From Polystyrenella longa (lineage in GTDB: Bacteria > Planctomycetota > Planctomycetia > Planctomycetales > Planctomycetaceae), in contig NZ_CP036281.1 of NCBI RefSeq assembly GCF_007750395.1, positions 1,823,001 through 1,887,000 of the forward strand: a stretch of 64,000 nt of DNA, given 5' to 3'. Of the stretch, positions 8,942 through 18,474 are shown in pieces. Position 1 is the stretch's first letter. Every line of letters begins with the position of its first letter. The notes under the pieces were generated by a model. The model did not search any database and was not told the origin of the DNA. It saw only the letters and a list, made by a program, of their open reading frames with translations. Position numbers and translations under genes: made by a program.

Positions 8942-11230
8942 ATGGCGACCGCAGAACACAAAAAAACGGGTGTGTCCTCCAACAGTAAATACAAAGTGAT
9001 CGGTACGCGGCCCATTCGACCGGACGGCGTCGACAAGGTGACCGGCCGCGCCAAATATGGAGCCGATATCCGGCTGAGTGGTATGATTCATGGAGCGGTT
9101 CTGCGAAGCCCGCACGCCCATGCACTGGTCAAATCGATTGATACCAGCCGCGCGGAACAACTGGAAGGTGTTTTCGCAGTCACCACTCATAAAGACTTCC
9201 CGGATGCGACCGATAAAATTGCGGACCTGGGCGAAGGTGCCATCAATCTCAAACACTTAAGCAGTAATGTACTGGCTGATGAAAAGGTGTTGTATAAAGG
9301 GCATGCTGTAGCGGCAGTCGCAGCAGAGTCGATTCATATCGCAGAAGAAGCACTCGCGTTGATCCAGGTCGAGTATGAAGTACTTCCGCACGTGATTGAT
9401 GTCCGTAAAGCAATGCAGGACGATGCTCCTATTCTGCTGGACAATCTTCGTCTGGAAGACATGAGCCCCGATTCGGTTCCTTCCGATAAACCTTCTAACA
9501 TCGCCAAGAAATTCTTCTTCGAAGAGGGCGATCCCGAAGCCGCTTTTGCCAAAGCGAAAGTGGTCGTCGAACGCGAATTCACCACTTCTACTGTTCACCA
9601 GGGATACGTCGAACCGCATGCTTCGACCGCTGTCTGGTCAGCAGATGGCAAAGTGACCCTCTACACCTGTACTCAGGGAACCTTCTCTGTTCGGCATCAA
9701 GTGGCTGAATTACTGGGAATGCCTGTTTCCTACGTGAAAGTCATACCAACCGAAATCGGTGGTGGCTTTGGTGGAAAAATTACGGTTTATCTCGACCCGA
9801 TCGCTGTCGTGCTGTCTCGCAAATCGGGACGACCAGTGCAAATGGTGATGGACCGTGCTTCTGTCTTTGAAGCAACCGGTCCCACTCCGGGCTCCTGGAT
9901 GCGAGTCAAAATGGGTGCGGATGAAAATGGTAAACTGATCGCTGCGGAAGCCGAAATCGCTTTCGAAGCGGGAGCCTACCCCGGTTCCCCCATCGCCGCA
10001 GGTTGTATGTGCGTCTTTTCCTGCTACGAAATTCCGGACGGACGCATCATCGGATACGACGTTTGTGTGAACAAACCTCGTTCAGCCGCCTACCGTGCCC
10101 CGGGTTCTACCCAGGTTGCATACGCGACAGAAACTGTTGTCGACGAAATCTGCGAAAAACTAGGAATGGACCCGGCGGAATTTCGTTTGAATAACGCCGC
10201 CGTCGAGGGAACACGCCGTATCGATGGTGTGCAATATCCGCGAATCGGTCTGGTGGAGACAATCGAAGCAATTCAGCAAACGGAACATTGGAAAACACCA
10301 CTGGAAGGCCCAAATCGAGGCCGAGGTATTGCTTCCGGTTATTGGATGAATGCCGGTTTGAAATCAGCAGTGACGGCGACCGTCAACGGTGATGGAAAAG
10401 TCGCTCTGGTGGAAGGTTCGACTGATATTGGCGGAAGCCGGGCATCTATTGCCATGCAGTTCGCCGAGACATTGGGCATCGCGATGGAAGATGTCATTCC
10501 CGCCGTCGTCGATACCGACAGCGTCGGTTACACCGATGTCACCGGGGGAAGCCGAGTCACTTACGCGACTGGCTGGGCCGCTTATGAAGCGGCGCTGGAT
10601 ATTCGTCGTCAATTCTGTACGCGCGCCGCCGAGTTCTGGGAAGTCGATCCTTCCGAGGTCACTTATGAGGATGGTGGCGTAAAAGGTCCTGGAGATAAAT
10701 GGTACGGCTTTGTTGAACTAGCCGAACAGATTTCGAAAGTCAGTGAACCGGTCGTTGGTCGCGGAGTGTCCAATCACAACGAACCTGGTGGTGCCTTCGG
10801 GACTCACGCGGTCGACGTCGAAGTCGATCCGGACACCGGAAAGGTGACAATCCTCAAATACACTGCCGCACAGGATGTCGGAACAGCTATTCACCCCGCT
10901 TATGTCGAAGGACAAGTGCAGGGTGGTGTTGTCCAGGGAATCGGTTGGGCTCTCAACGAAGAATATTTCTACGATGATGCTGGTGTCATGCGAAATGCCA
11001 GCTACCTAGATTACCGGGTTCCGACTTGCTACGACTTGCCCATGATTGATGCTTTGTTGGTAGAAGTGCCCAACCCCGGACATCCGTACGGTGTGCGAGG
11101 CGTTGGTGAAGTCCCCATCGCTCCACCACCCGCTGCAATTGCCAATGCGATAAATCAGGCTATTGGTATTCGCATGCAACATCTACCCATGTCGCCTCCA
11201 CACGTGCTTCATGAGATCCTGAAGAAATAA
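8942..11230 (+). CDS. Molybdopterin-binding large subunit of a xanthine dehydrogenase family enzyme
   Basis: Catalytic subunit (762 aa) that binds the Mo-pterin cytosine dinucleotide cofactor and hydroxylates a carbon centre, probably of an aromatic or heterocyclic compound. The hammerhead domain is at about residues 20-130. The Mo-cofactor motif GGGFGGKI lies near residue 275, AYRAPGSTQ near 383, and GVGEVPIAPPPA near the C-terminus carries the likely catalytic Glu of the family. The AYRAPG loop differs from the AYRCSFR of form I CO dehydrogenase, so CO oxidation is unlikely. Xanthine, nicotinate or hydroxybenzoyl-CoA type substrates remain possible. GGAGA lies a few bases before the start. 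Confidence 0.93.
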   Translation: MATAEHKKTGVSSNSKYKVIGTRPIRPDGVDKVTGRAKYGADIRLSGMIHGAVLRSPHAHALVKSIDTSRAEQLEGVFAVTTHKDFPDATDKIADLGEGAINLKHLSSNVLADEKVLYKGHAVAAVAAESIHIAEEALALIQVEYEVLPHVIDVRKAMQDDAPILLDNLRLEDMSPDSVPSDKPSNIAKKFFFEEGDPEAAFAKAKVVVEREFTTSTVHQGYVEPHASTAVWSADGKVTLYTCTQGTFSVRHQVAELLGMPVSYVKVIPTEIGGGFGGKITVYLDPIAVVLSRKSGRPVQMVMDRASVFEATGPTPGSWMRVKMGADENGKLIAAEAEIAFEAGAYPGSPIAAGCMCVFSCYEIPDGRIIGYDVCVNKPRSAAYRAPGSTQVAYATETVVDEICEKLGMDPAEFRLNNAAVEGTRRIDGVQYPRIGLVETIEAIQQTEHWKTPLEGPNRGRGIASGYWMNAGLKSAVTATVNGDGKVALVEGSTDIGGSRASIAMQFAETLGIAMEDVIPAVVDTDSVGYTDVTGGSRVTYATGWAAYEAALDIRRQFCTRAAEFWEVDPSEVTYEDGGVKGPGDKWYGFVELAEQISKVSEPVVGRGVSNHNEPGGAFGTHAVDVEVDPDTGKVTILKYTAAQDVGTAIHPAYVEGQVQGGVVQGIGWALNEEYFYDDAGVMRNASYLDYRVPTCYDLPMIDALLVEVPNPGHPYGVRGVGEVPIAPPPAAIANAINQAIGIRMQHLPMSPPHVLHEILKK

Positions 11231-11299
11231 TCCTGTCTGGAAAAGAATCAGGGGCCGCCCGGTCTCCTATAATGCCGGCGTCCTTTGCGGAGATGCTTT

Positions 11300-11563
11300 A
11301 TGCCTCGCGTGTTTATTCCGCCCCATGTTCGTCGGTTGGTGGACGGACAGAAGCAAATTGAGGTAGAGGGGAGCACCGTGGAGAAGTTGGTCAGCAATCT
11401 GGACGCCCAATATCCGGGCGTACGGGAGGTGCTCTGTCTGGACGGGGCTTTAAAGCCGGGACTGGCAGTTGCAGTAGATGGCAGTATGTCCAATCGAGGT
11501 CTGCACCAGTCGGTTAAGCAGGAAAGTGAAGTGCACTTTCTCCCGGCAGTGGGTGGAGGCTGA
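11300..11563 (+). CDS. MoaD/ThiS-like ubiquitin-fold sulfur carrier
   Basis: An 87-residue protein starting MPRVFIPPHVRRLVDG and ending FLPAVGGG. Its length, the pattern of a small beta-grasp protein (strand, GSTVEKLVSNLDAQYPGVRE helix, late SEVHFLPAV strand) and the C-terminal double glycine fit the MoaD/ThiS family, in which that glycine is adenylated and carries sulfur for molybdopterin or thiamine synthesis. The start at ATG 11300 is preferred because CGGAG lies 7 nt upstream; a TTG at 11285 is the alternative. It lies 69 bp downstream of the Mo subunit, which suggests a link to Mo-cofactor supply (inference). No partner MoaE or MoeB lies nearby. Confidence 0.8.
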   Translation: MPRVFIPPHVRRLVDGQKQIEVEGSTVEKLVSNLDAQYPGVREVLCLDGALKPGLAVAVDGSMSNRGLHQSVKQESEVHFLPAVGGG

Positions 11564-11665
11564 GTGTTCACCTGCCATTCCACCCAGAAAAGATGATCTG
11601 CGTGAGGCTGATCCAATAGCGACGGATAAAAATCTCTCGTCGAATCTCAGTTGAATGAACGCAGT

Positions 11666-12058
11666 CTAATGAGCAGCATGCTCTTTGCTCATCAGTTCGT
11701 CGATACGCGTCAGCAGCAGGTCGAAATCGTAAGGCTTCGTAATGAAGTCATCGATTCCGCGCGATTCCGCGAATTCCCGATATCGTTGTTCGCACGAGGC
11801 GGTCACGATAATAATCTTGGGACTGCGAAACTTGCTTTTGCGAATGCGGTCGAGAACCAGGAAACCGCTTCGCTTAGGCATGACGACGTCGAGTACGATC
11901 AAATCCGGGTCATCTCGCTCAGAAGAGATTAAAGCCTGCTCTCCATCCCGTGCGACCAAGACTTCGTAACCACGATTCGTCAACGCTATTTGCAACGGTT
12001 CCAGTACCTGCTCATCATCGTCGACGAGTAGAATTCGATTCCGGTGTATTTCATTCAT
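11666..12058 (-). CDS. Stand-alone response regulator receiver domain (CheY-like)
   Basis: A 130-residue single-domain receiver. Conserved positions are visible: the acidic pocket DDD at 13-15, phospho-acceptor Asp57 in IVLDVVMP, Thr86 in IIVTAS and Lys108 in ITKPYDF. There is no output domain, so it probably works by protein-protein contact in a phosphorelay. AGGTG lies about 6 nt before the ATG at 12058. No histidine kinase is adjacent, so its partner is unknown. It faces the Mo-hydroxylase cluster convergently and is unlikely to share its regulation. Confidence 0.93.
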   Translation of the reverse strand: MNEIHRNRILLVDDDEQVLEPLQIALTNRGYEVLVARDGEQALISSERDDPDLIVLDVVMPKRSGFLVLDRIRKSKFRSPKIIIVTASCEQRYREFAESRGIDDFITKPYDFDLLLTRIDELMSKEHAAH

Positions 12059-12662
12059 AATTGCACCTGTTTGCCCAGCCGTAACATGTCCCAGAGAACA
12101 TGTAATTGAAAGTACAATTCAGACTCAAAAGAGGTTGTCCTGATCACGATTAAGAAAAGAATAATCAGGTTAGACAACTGTTCTACATAAATCTTACGAC
12201 AATATTCAGCCAAAGTGACAGTTCGTTTACCCCAATACACTTCGGAATTTAAGAAATCTCTTCCTTGGCTGAACCTTAATCAAAGGGGTTTCCCTTATTA
12301 TTCGGCGATTGCACCTGATGGAGATTCTCTCATTGGTGGAAAGAGAAGGGTTTTCAACAAATACCTCTTTTTCCCCACCATGCTGCCCCAAATTACAAAA
12401 CAGAGTGTCGAATTCACGAAATCTTGATTTGCCGAGACCCCGGTTGCTTTCTATTCCGGGTACATGAGGATAACATCGTCTCACGGGTGTGCGTTTTCGT
12501 GCAGCCGTTTTTTTGTGTCTATGGCTTAGTTCAGGATTGTCCCAATTTATGCGGAATTTTCCTGGTTTTCGCTCTGCTTCCGATGCTTGAAAGTGGTTGA
12601 AGCGATGGCGTTCCTGGCCCCTATATGTTCGAAATTCATATCAGCTTTCGGAAGTGAGTGCG
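12059..12662. other. Intergenic region between the receiver gene and purA
   Basis: About 600 bp between divergent genes, noticeably A/T-rich around 12110-12200. It must contain both promoters. Apart from the small inverted repeat at 12084-12103 I see no defined element; the short reading frames here show no known domain. I found no purine riboswitch core. Confidence 0.35.
12084..12103. promoter_or_regulatory. Inverted repeat upstream of the receiver gene
   Basis: ACATGT occurs at 12084-12089 and 12098-12103, about 26 bp before the receiver gene start. Each half is itself palindromic. The spacing of about 14 bp centre to centre could suit a dimeric regulator, but the site is short and may be chance. 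Confidence 0.2.
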
Positions 12663-13946
12663 GTGTCTGCAACATCAATTATCGGTCTGCAATGGGGTGA
12701 CGAAGCCAAAGGCAAAATTGTCGATCTGCTGACAGATCAACACGACATCGTCGTGCGATATCTGGGCGGGAACAATGCTGGCCATACCGTCGTCTTCGAT
12801 GGCGAAACCTACAAACTTTCGATGCTTCCGGCTGGAATTCTGCATCCCGACAAAATGTCGGTGATCGCCACCGGCGTCGTGATTAATCCGGCCGATCTGC
12901 TTGTCGAAATGCAATCGATCATCGATCGCAAAGGACCGATTGATCCCGAAAAATTCCGCATCAGCGACCGAGCCCATATCATCTTCCCATACCACAAACT
13001 GGAAGAAGCCGCACTCGAACAAATGCGAAGTTCCGAGGCGATTGGAACCACGATGCGGGGAATCGGAACCTGCTATCGCGATAAAGCGGGCCGGACACAT
13101 GCCATTCGTCTGGGAGATATGATTCGCCCGGAAGTCTTTCGTAAACGGCTCGAAGAGATCGTCCCGCAGAAAAACCGTATCCTCAAAGCGATGGGATACG
13201 ACGGCCCTGATCTGAGCGTGGATGACATTTTCAATGAATACAATGTTTACGTCGAAAAACTGAAACCGTACGTTTGTGACACAACCGCACTTCTGCACAA
13301 AGCCATTAAGGCGGGTCAGAAACTACTGTTTGAAGGAGCCCAGGGAAGCCTGCTCGATATCGATCATGGTACGTTCCCGTATGTCACCTCTTCAAACAGC
13401 TCCGGATGTGGCGTTCATAATGGAAGTGGTGTTCCAGAACGCGTCATAAGCCGGATGATTGGGGTCGTGAAAGCGTACACGACCCGCGTCGGAGGAGGGC
13501 CGTTCCCGACAGAACTGCACGATGAAACCGGCGAACTTATTCGAAAAACGGGCAACGAGTACGGAACGGTCACAGGTCGTCCTCGTCGTTGTGGCTGGTT
13601 CGATGCCGTCGCAACCGGCTACGGAGCCCGTGTTAGCGGTGTTGATTGTCTCACCATTGCGTTGCTCGACGTTCTGGACGTAATGGACGAAGTGAAAATC
13701 TGCGAAGCCTACGATATCAATGGAGTTCGCACGACTGATTTCCCCAGCCAGATCGAAGACCTCGCCGCCGCGAAACCGATCTACCGCACTATGCCTGGTT
13801 GGAAAACAGACATCACCGGCATCCGAAATTACGACGATCTCCCCGAAGCGACTCGGAATTACATCGACGCGGTCGAAGCGATTATGGAAGTGCCAGTTGA
13901 AATCGTCTCCGTCGGCCCCGACCGCGAACAAACCATCATCCGATAA
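12663..13946 (+). CDS. purA: Adenylosuccinate synthetase
   Basis: Joins IMP and aspartate using GTP to give adenylosuccinate, the first committed step to AMP. The protein (about 427 aa, normal length) starts [20 protein letters not shown], with catalytic Asp13 and the phosphate loop, followed by NNAGHTVV (His41 region), later [37 protein letters not shown] and [11 protein letters not shown]. The phosphate loop reads GDEAKGK, where most bacteria have GDEGKGK. The start chosen is GTG 12663, with GGAAG at 12650-12654; a GTG at 12654 and a TTG at 12597 would add residues not seen in the family. A strong terminator follows 13 bp after the stop. Confidence 0.95.
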   Translation: MSATSIIGLQWGDEAKGKIVDLLTDQHDIVVRYLGGNNAGHTVVFDGETYKLSMLPAGILHPDKMSVIATGVVINPADLLVEMQSIIDRKGPIDPEKFRISDRAHIIFPYHKLEEAALEQMRSSEAIGTTMRGIGTCYRDKAGRTHAIRLGDMIRPEVFRKRLEEIVPQKNRILKAMGYDGPDLSVDDIFNEYNVYVEKLKPYVCDTTALLHKAIKAGQKLLFEGAQGSLLDIDHGTFPYVTSSNSSGCGVHNGSGVPERVISRMIGVVKAYTTRVGGGPFPTELHDETGELIRKTGNEYGTVTGRPRRCGWFDAVATGYGARVSGVDCLTIALLDVLDVMDEVKICEAYDINGVRTTDFPSQIEDLAAAKPIYRTMPGWKTDITGIRNYDDLPEATRNYIDAVEAIMEVPVEIVSVGPDREQTIIR

Positions 13947-13959
13947 AGAATTCAAATCC

Positions 13960-14006
13960 TCCGCGCGCGAATGATTAACCACTTGATGGTTCGCGCGCGG
14001 ATTTTT
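13960..14006 (+). terminator. Rho-independent terminator of purA
   Basis: Perfect 12-bp arms, TCCGCGCGCGAA (13960-13971) and TTCGCGCGCGGA (13990-14001), are followed directly by TTTTT (14002-14006). The 18-nt loop can itself pair (AACCA/TGGTT). It begins 13 bp after the purA stop codon. Confidence 0.9.
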
Positions 14007-14150
14007 AATGCGCTAATGGTAATCACATTGATCATTGGCGCGCTCATGATTAAGAGCCTGATCTTTCGCGCACTGATAATGAACGGAATGATGGCTGGCG
14101 CGCTATTAGTTAGTAAATTGATCTTTCGCGTACTGGTCATCAATGGATAG
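13966..14150. repeat. Degenerate tandem repeat, 28-30 bp period
   Basis: About six imperfect units each begin with GCGCG or a close variant and carry ATGATTA-like and TGATnnTTC-like blocks. Unit starts fall near 13966, 13992, 14013, 14038, 14068, 14098 and 14128. Three central units are exactly 30 bp, and the first two of the tract are about 28 bp. The first unit overlaps the purA terminator arm, so the tract may have grown from that hairpin. On the minus strand the tract reads as a 63-codon open frame with a loose ten-residue period, which I regard as a by-product. Confidence 0.7.
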
Positions 14151-14185
14151 AGAAGTTAAGCCGGTAGCACGCCATTGATTAGCCG

Positions 14186-14617
14186 CTATTCGACGACCAC
14201 GCCTTTTTTAATGATGATGTTTGCGTAGAGTGCTGTCTCGCTCGTGGCGATGACGGCGTAGGCCGCTTTCGCACGATCGTAGAAGGCGAAGCGTTCGATC
14301 AGTTCCAGTTCTTTCTTTTCGCCTTCGTTGGTCTCGATGACCCGGCGGAAGTCTTTCCAGATCGTAGGTTCGGGCGTATTTTCGTCGACAGGTTGCATCA
14401 CGCCGGCCGGTTGAGCGACGAAGGTATCGAGAGGCAGAAACTTCAGAACGGCATCCAGCACCGCTGGAACTCCATGACCGTCCGCCCGGACGATCCGCTG
14501 AGCGTGAGAGTCCGCAGGGAAGTTTCCATCGGCAATGACCAGTTCGTCCCCATGTCCCATTTTCATCAGGACATCCATCAATTCAGGGGTAATCAGATTC
14601 GGGACGCCTTTAAGCAT
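14186..14617 (-). CDS. fucU: RbsD/FucU family sugar mutarotase (L-fucose mutarotase-like)
   Basis: Interconverts alpha and beta anomers of a sugar, typically L-fucose. The 143-residue protein begins MLKGVPNLITPELMDVL and has MGHGDELVIADGNFPA (catalytic His in GHGDE), VRADGHGVPAVLDAVLKFLPLD and a C-terminal YANIIIKKGVVVE, the FucU pattern, with normal length. AAAGG lies about 9 nt before the ATG. No fucose kinase, isomerase or transporter is nearby, so it is an orphan. FucU rather than RbsD is favoured by length and by the LKGVPNLI start. Confidence 0.88.
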   Translation of the reverse strand: MLKGVPNLITPELMDVLMKMGHGDELVIADGNFPADSHAQRIVRADGHGVPAVLDAVLKFLPLDTFVAQPAGVMQPVDENTPEPTIWKDFRRVIETNEGEKKELELIERFAFYDRAKAAYAVIATSETALYANIIIKKGVVVE

Positions 14618-15058
14618 GAGATTTGCCTTTCATCTATTGTGGTTTGGAATACGTGTTTGGAAATCTGAGTCGAACGCTGTTTCGATTCCAGATATCGTTC
14701 TGTATTCATCTTGATCGCGGAGTGTGGTCGCGGTGAGGAAGTCAGGAAAATCTACTCTACCGGCCCAGGTTGCCAGCTCGCAACGGCAGCGTGAAAATCG
14801 TCCCGGAGACAGAATGGTTCAACTTGGGCCCTGATCGTTTTCACCTGAGTGGAAGCCCGTACCGATAAACTTGGATCCCCGTCGAATTGACCGCTTGCCT
14901 TTGCTGGATTCGATCAATTGATCCAGCTATGATGTCGACCGAGCCGGCAGGTAGGTAGCCCTGTGGCCGTACGGTCATTCTGATAACCAGTCCGCAATCA
15001 TGCTGTGAAAATGGCTGAGTGTGGGTTGTCTGGCAAGCAGACCAGGACAGGAAAATCG
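14618..15058. other. Intergenic region upstream of sucC and fucU
   Basis: About 440 bp between divergent genes. It includes a perfect 12-bp palindrome, GATCAATTGATC (14912-14923), and a TATGAT at 14928-14933 without a matching -35 box. Either could belong to sucCD control, but the evidence is weak. No RNA gene is seen. Confidence 0.3.
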
Positions 15059-16246
15059 ATGAAAATTCACGAATATCAGGCGAAGGAACTACTGGCGAAG
15101 GCGGGTGTCGCCGTTCCTCGCGGGATTGTCGCCAAAACTCCCGAAGAGGCCGCCGAAGCCTTCACGAAGCTGGGAGGAAGCCTGGCGGTCGTCAAGTCGC
15201 AAATCCATGCCGGCGGACGGGGTAAAGGTCGCTTCAAAGAAGAACCGGAACAAGCCGGGGTTGTCCTGGTGAAATCGGCGGAAGAAGCCAAAGAAAACGC
15301 CGCACGCATGCTGGGCAACACTCTGGTGACCATTCAGACGGGTGAAGAAGGCAAAACGGTGAGCACGCTCTTCGTTGAAGAAGGCCTGAATATCGCTCGC
15401 GAACTGTACCTGGGCGTCGTCGTCGACCGCGAAATGGGCGGAGCCGCATTAATGCTTTCTACAGAAGGGGGAATGGAGATCGAAGAGGTCGCCGAACATT
15501 CTCCCGAGAAAATCCTGAAAGCCCCCATCGATGCCGGTTACGGGCTGCATACTTTCCAGGCGACCAAACTCGCCTTTGAACTGGGGCTCGAAGGTCCTGC
15601 CATTCGCAGTGCTCAAAAGTTTTTGCCCAAGCTCTGCCGTTTCTTCCTCGACAACGACTGCAGCATGGCGGAAATCAACCCCCTGGTCGTAACAGGTGAT
15701 GGAGAGCTGGTCGCACTCGACGCCAAAGTGACGTTTGATGACAATGCTCTGTTTCGTCACAAAAACTTCGAAGAACTGCGTGACCTCTCCGAAGAGGAAC
15801 CGGCTGAAATCGAAGCGGATGAAGCGGGTCTGAGTTATGTCAAACTCGATGGGAACATTGGTTGTCTCGTCAACGGGGCTGGACTCGCGATGAGTACCAT
15901 GGACCTGATTCAGTTCCACGGCGGCGAGCCAGCCAACTTCCTGGATGTAGGGGGCGGAGCAAACGTTGATCAAGTGACCGAGGCTTTCCGAATCATCCTT
16001 GCGGATGCCAATGTGAAAGCCGTGCTCGTCAATATCTTTGGCGGCATTATGAAGTGCGATACTATCGTGGAAGCACTTCTCTCGGCGTATGACAATATCG
16101 GTTTTTCCGTCCCACTTGTGGTGCGACTGGAAGGAACCAATGTGGAAAAAGCTCGCGAAATGCTCGAAAGCAGCGGGAAAAACATTATTACTGCCGTCGA
16201 CCTGACTGATGCGGCAGAAAAAGTGGTAGGAACTCTTTCTGCCTGA
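15059..16246 (+). CDS. sucC: Succinyl-CoA synthetase beta subunit
   Basis: With SucD converts succinyl-CoA to succinate with nucleotide triphosphate formation in the TCA cycle. The 395-residue protein begins [22 protein letters not shown], followed by an ATP-grasp domain ([14 protein letters not shown] near residue 45, then [22 protein letters not shown] near 200-220) and a C-terminal flavodoxin-like domain ([30 protein letters not shown]). The ATG at 15059 has AGGA about 7 nt upstream and gives the family start; a longer frame from 15005 adds non-conserved residues. sucD follows 113 bp later. Confidence 0.97.
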   Translation: MKIHEYQAKELLAKAGVAVPRGIVAKTPEEAAEAFTKLGGSLAVVKSQIHAGGRGKGRFKEEPEQAGVVLVKSAEEAKENAARMLGNTLVTIQTGEEGKTVSTLFVEEGLNIARELYLGVVVDREMGGAALMLSTEGGMEIEEVAEHSPEKILKAPIDAGYGLHTFQATKLAFELGLEGPAIRSAQKFLPKLCRFFLDNDCSMAEINPLVVTGDGELVALDAKVTFDDNALFRHKNFEELRDLSEEEPAEIEADEAGLSYVKLDGNIGCLVNGAGLAMSTMDLIQFHGGEPANFLDVGGGANVDQVTEAFRIILADANVKAVLVNIFGGIMKCDTIVEALLSAYDNIGFSVPLVVRLEGTNVEKAREMLESSGKNIITAVDLTDAAEKVVGTLSA

Positions 16247-16359
16247 ATCACCCCTTCACTTCGAGCCTGTTTCAGCGTCTCTACCGGAATTGGATTTGAA
16301 AGAAACCCATTCCGGCGACGTGGGACGATAACTCACAACACAGCGGATAAATCGAAGCA

Positions 16360-17250
16360 ATGAGCATTCTTGTCGATAAAGATACTCGCGTGGTCGTTCA
16401 GGGTATCACCGGTAAAGCCGGACTTTTTCACGCACAGCAATGTCGTGATTATGGAACGCCGATTGTTGGTGGTGTCACGCCGGGCAAGGGTGGAACGGAA
16501 GTCGATGGTTTCCCCGTTTTCAATACGGTCAGCGAATCCGTAGAAAAAGCGGGAGCGAACACGGCTCTGATCTTTGTTCCCCCTCCTTTCTGTGCCGACG
16601 CCATCATGGAAGCGGCCGATGCCGGGATTAAACTCATCATCGCCATCACAGAAGGGGTTCCCGTTCTGGACATGGTGAAAGCGAGTAACTACCTGGAGAA
16701 AAAAGATTGCCGGCTGATCGGCCCGAACTGTCCGGGTGTGATTACACCGGGAATTGCCAAAATCGGTATTATGCCCGGCTATATTCACAAACCGGGTACT
16801 GTCGGCGTGATCAGCAAATCAGGTACGCTTACTTACGAAGCAGCTTGGCAACTGGGTAACGTCGGCCTTGGTCAATCTACCGCCATCGGTATTGGTGGAG
16901 ACCCGATCATCGGAACAACCTTCATCGACCTGCTGGAACTGTTTGAAAATGATCCCGGCACCGAAGCGATCATGATGATTGGTGAAATCGGTGGTAACCT
17001 GGAAATTCAGGCTGCCGAATACATCAAAAAGCATGTGACGAAACCAGTCGCCGGGTTCATCGCCGGTCAGACCGCTCCTCCGGGCAAACGAATGGGCCAT
17101 GCTGGCGCAATCATCTCCGGTGGAAGTGGAACTGCCGCCGAAAAAATGGCCGCTCTGGAAGACGCCGGTGTCGTCGTCGCTGCTACGACCGCCGACATGG
17201 GAACTTCCATGCTCAAAGCGATCGAAAAAGCGAAGAAGTCGAAGAAGTAA
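16360..17250 (+). CDS. sucD: Succinyl-CoA synthetase alpha subunit
   Basis: Carries the CoA site and the phosphohistidine of the enzyme. The 296-residue protein starts [21 protein letters not shown], has the CoA-binding GGVTPGKGG segment, the [10 protein letters not shown] motif and the active-site histidine in [15 protein letters not shown], all typical. The length is normal for the family. It ends just before a strong terminator, so sucCD forms a two-gene operon. Confidence 0.97.
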   Translation: MSILVDKDTRVVVQGITGKAGLFHAQQCRDYGTPIVGGVTPGKGGTEVDGFPVFNTVSESVEKAGANTALIFVPPPFCADAIMEAADAGIKLIIAITEGVPVLDMVKASNYLEKKDCRLIGPNCPGVITPGIAKIGIMPGYIHKPGTVGVISKSGTLTYEAAWQLGNVGLGQSTAIGIGGDPIIGTTFIDLLELFENDPGTEAIMMIGEIGGNLEIQAAEYIKKHVTKPVAGFIAGQTAPPGKRMGHAGAIISGGSGTAAEKMAALEDAGVVVAATTADMGTSMLKAIEKAKKSKK

Positions 17251-17267
17251 TCAACGAAGTCAACGAA

Positions 17268-17307
17268 GAAGACACTGCTGGGATTCCTGGTAGTGTCTTC
17301 TTTTTTT
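17268..17307 (+). terminator. Rho-independent terminator of sucCD
   Basis: GAAGACACT (17268-17276) pairs perfectly with AGTGTCTTC (17292-17300) around a 15-nt loop and is followed by a run of seven T (17301-17307). It starts 17 bp after the sucD stop. Confidence 0.88.
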
Positions 17308-17367
17308 GTCTGGAATTTATCGCCGTCACACCCTTCAATTTTATCTCGTTTCAGGTCTGCCTAAATC

Positions 17368-18474
17368 ATGACTGCATCCTCGTTACCTGAAACCGTTCGG
17401 ATTATTGAAGAGACGACAGAGCAGGGGCTGCAGCGGGGATTCCAACTGTATGTTTCTCAATATGGAGAGATCGTTGCGGATGCAGGTTTTGGAGAAGCTC
17501 GCCCCGGAATCCCGATGACTTCGGATAGCATCACGCTCTGGCTGTCTGCCGGGAAACCGGTCACGGCCGTGGCCATACTCCAACTCTGGGAATCGGGGAG
17601 ACTTGGCCTCGATGATCCCGTCCAGCAGCACATCCCCGAGTTCGCTGGCGAAGAGCGTGCTGAGATCACCATCCGGCACCTGCTGACGCACACTGTGGGA
17701 ATTAAACAGATCGCTCATGGTTGGCCCCAGGTCAACTGGGAAACCATTATTGAGCGGATTTGTGACGCGCCTTTACTAGAAGAATGGCCACCCGGGAAAC
17801 GAGCCGCTTATCAACCGTCACTGACCTGGTTTCTGCTCGGAGAGATTATCCAGCGCATCACGGGAAGAAACTTCAGCGACTACATCGGACAGCAGGTATT
17901 CCTACCCTGTGGGATGGAAGACAGCTGGAATGGCATGCCACAAGAAGTGTTCGACGGTTACGGTGACCGGATCAGCATGATGTACCAACGTGAGCGGAAC
18001 GAATTAAAAACGCTCGACTGGCACGAGGGCGGACGTTGTACCGCTCCCAGCCCCGGTAGCAACTGTCGAGGCCCCGCTCGCGAGTTGGGGCGGTTTTACG
18101 AAATGTTACTCCATGGGGGCAAAGGGCCCGACGACATCAACGTCCTGAAGTCTACTACGGTGGAACTGATGACTCGTCGAGTGAGGGAGAACCTATTCGA
18201 CGAGACACTGCAATTCCTCGTCGATTTTGGCCTGGGGGTGATTATCAATTCGAACCGATATGGGGCAGACAAGGTTCCTTACGGATTCGGTCCGTATGCC
18301 GGTGACCACGCTTTTGGGCATGGTGGTTCCCAATCGTCCATCGGATTCGCCGATCCGGACAACGGCCTGGTAATCGTTGCTATCGCCAATGGGATGGCGG
18401 GCGAACCGAAGCACCAGCGCCGCGCGCGGGCGATCAACGCTGCGATCTATGAAGATCTTGGTTTGCACGGATAA
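17368..18474 (+). CDS. Serine hydrolase of the class C beta-lactamase/PBP-like family
   Basis: A 368-residue beta-lactamase-fold protein, probably an esterase, peptidase or unknown hydrolase. The SxxK motif is SAGK (around residues 60-63, in LWLSAGKPVTAVAIL), the family segment IRHLLTHTVGIKQ is near 105, and a C-terminal FGHGGSQSS near 310 provides the HGG that replaces KTG. No signal peptide is visible, which argues for a cytoplasmic enzyme rather than a resistance beta-lactamase. It stands alone after the sucCD terminator. Confidence 0.88.
   Translation: MTASSLPETVRIIEETTEQGLQRGFQLYVSQYGEIVADAGFGEARPGIPMTSDSITLWLSAGKPVTAVAILQLWESGRLGLDDPVQQHIPEFAGEERAEITIRHLLTHTVGIKQIAHGWPQVNWETIIERICDAPLLEEWPPGKRAAYQPSLTWFLLGEIIQRITGRNFSDYIGQQVFLPCGMEDSWNGMPQEVFDGYGDRISMMYQRERNELKTLDWHEGGRCTAPSPGSNCRGPARELGRFYEMLLHGGKGPDDINVLKSTTVELMTRRVRENLFDETLQFLVDFGLGVIINSNRYGADKVPYGFGPYAGDHAFGHGGSQSSIGFADPDNGLVIVAIANGMAGEPKHQRRARAINAAIYEDLGLHG

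Noticed and set aside
11268-11273. TATAAT as a promoter for the MoaD-like gene
   Set aside because: No -35 box lies at the right distance, so I kept it only as a caution about co-transcription.
13952-14143. A 63-codon minus-strand frame with ten-residue periodicity
   Set aside because: It falls wholly in the repeat tract and the purA terminator; the periodicity follows from the 30-bp unit.
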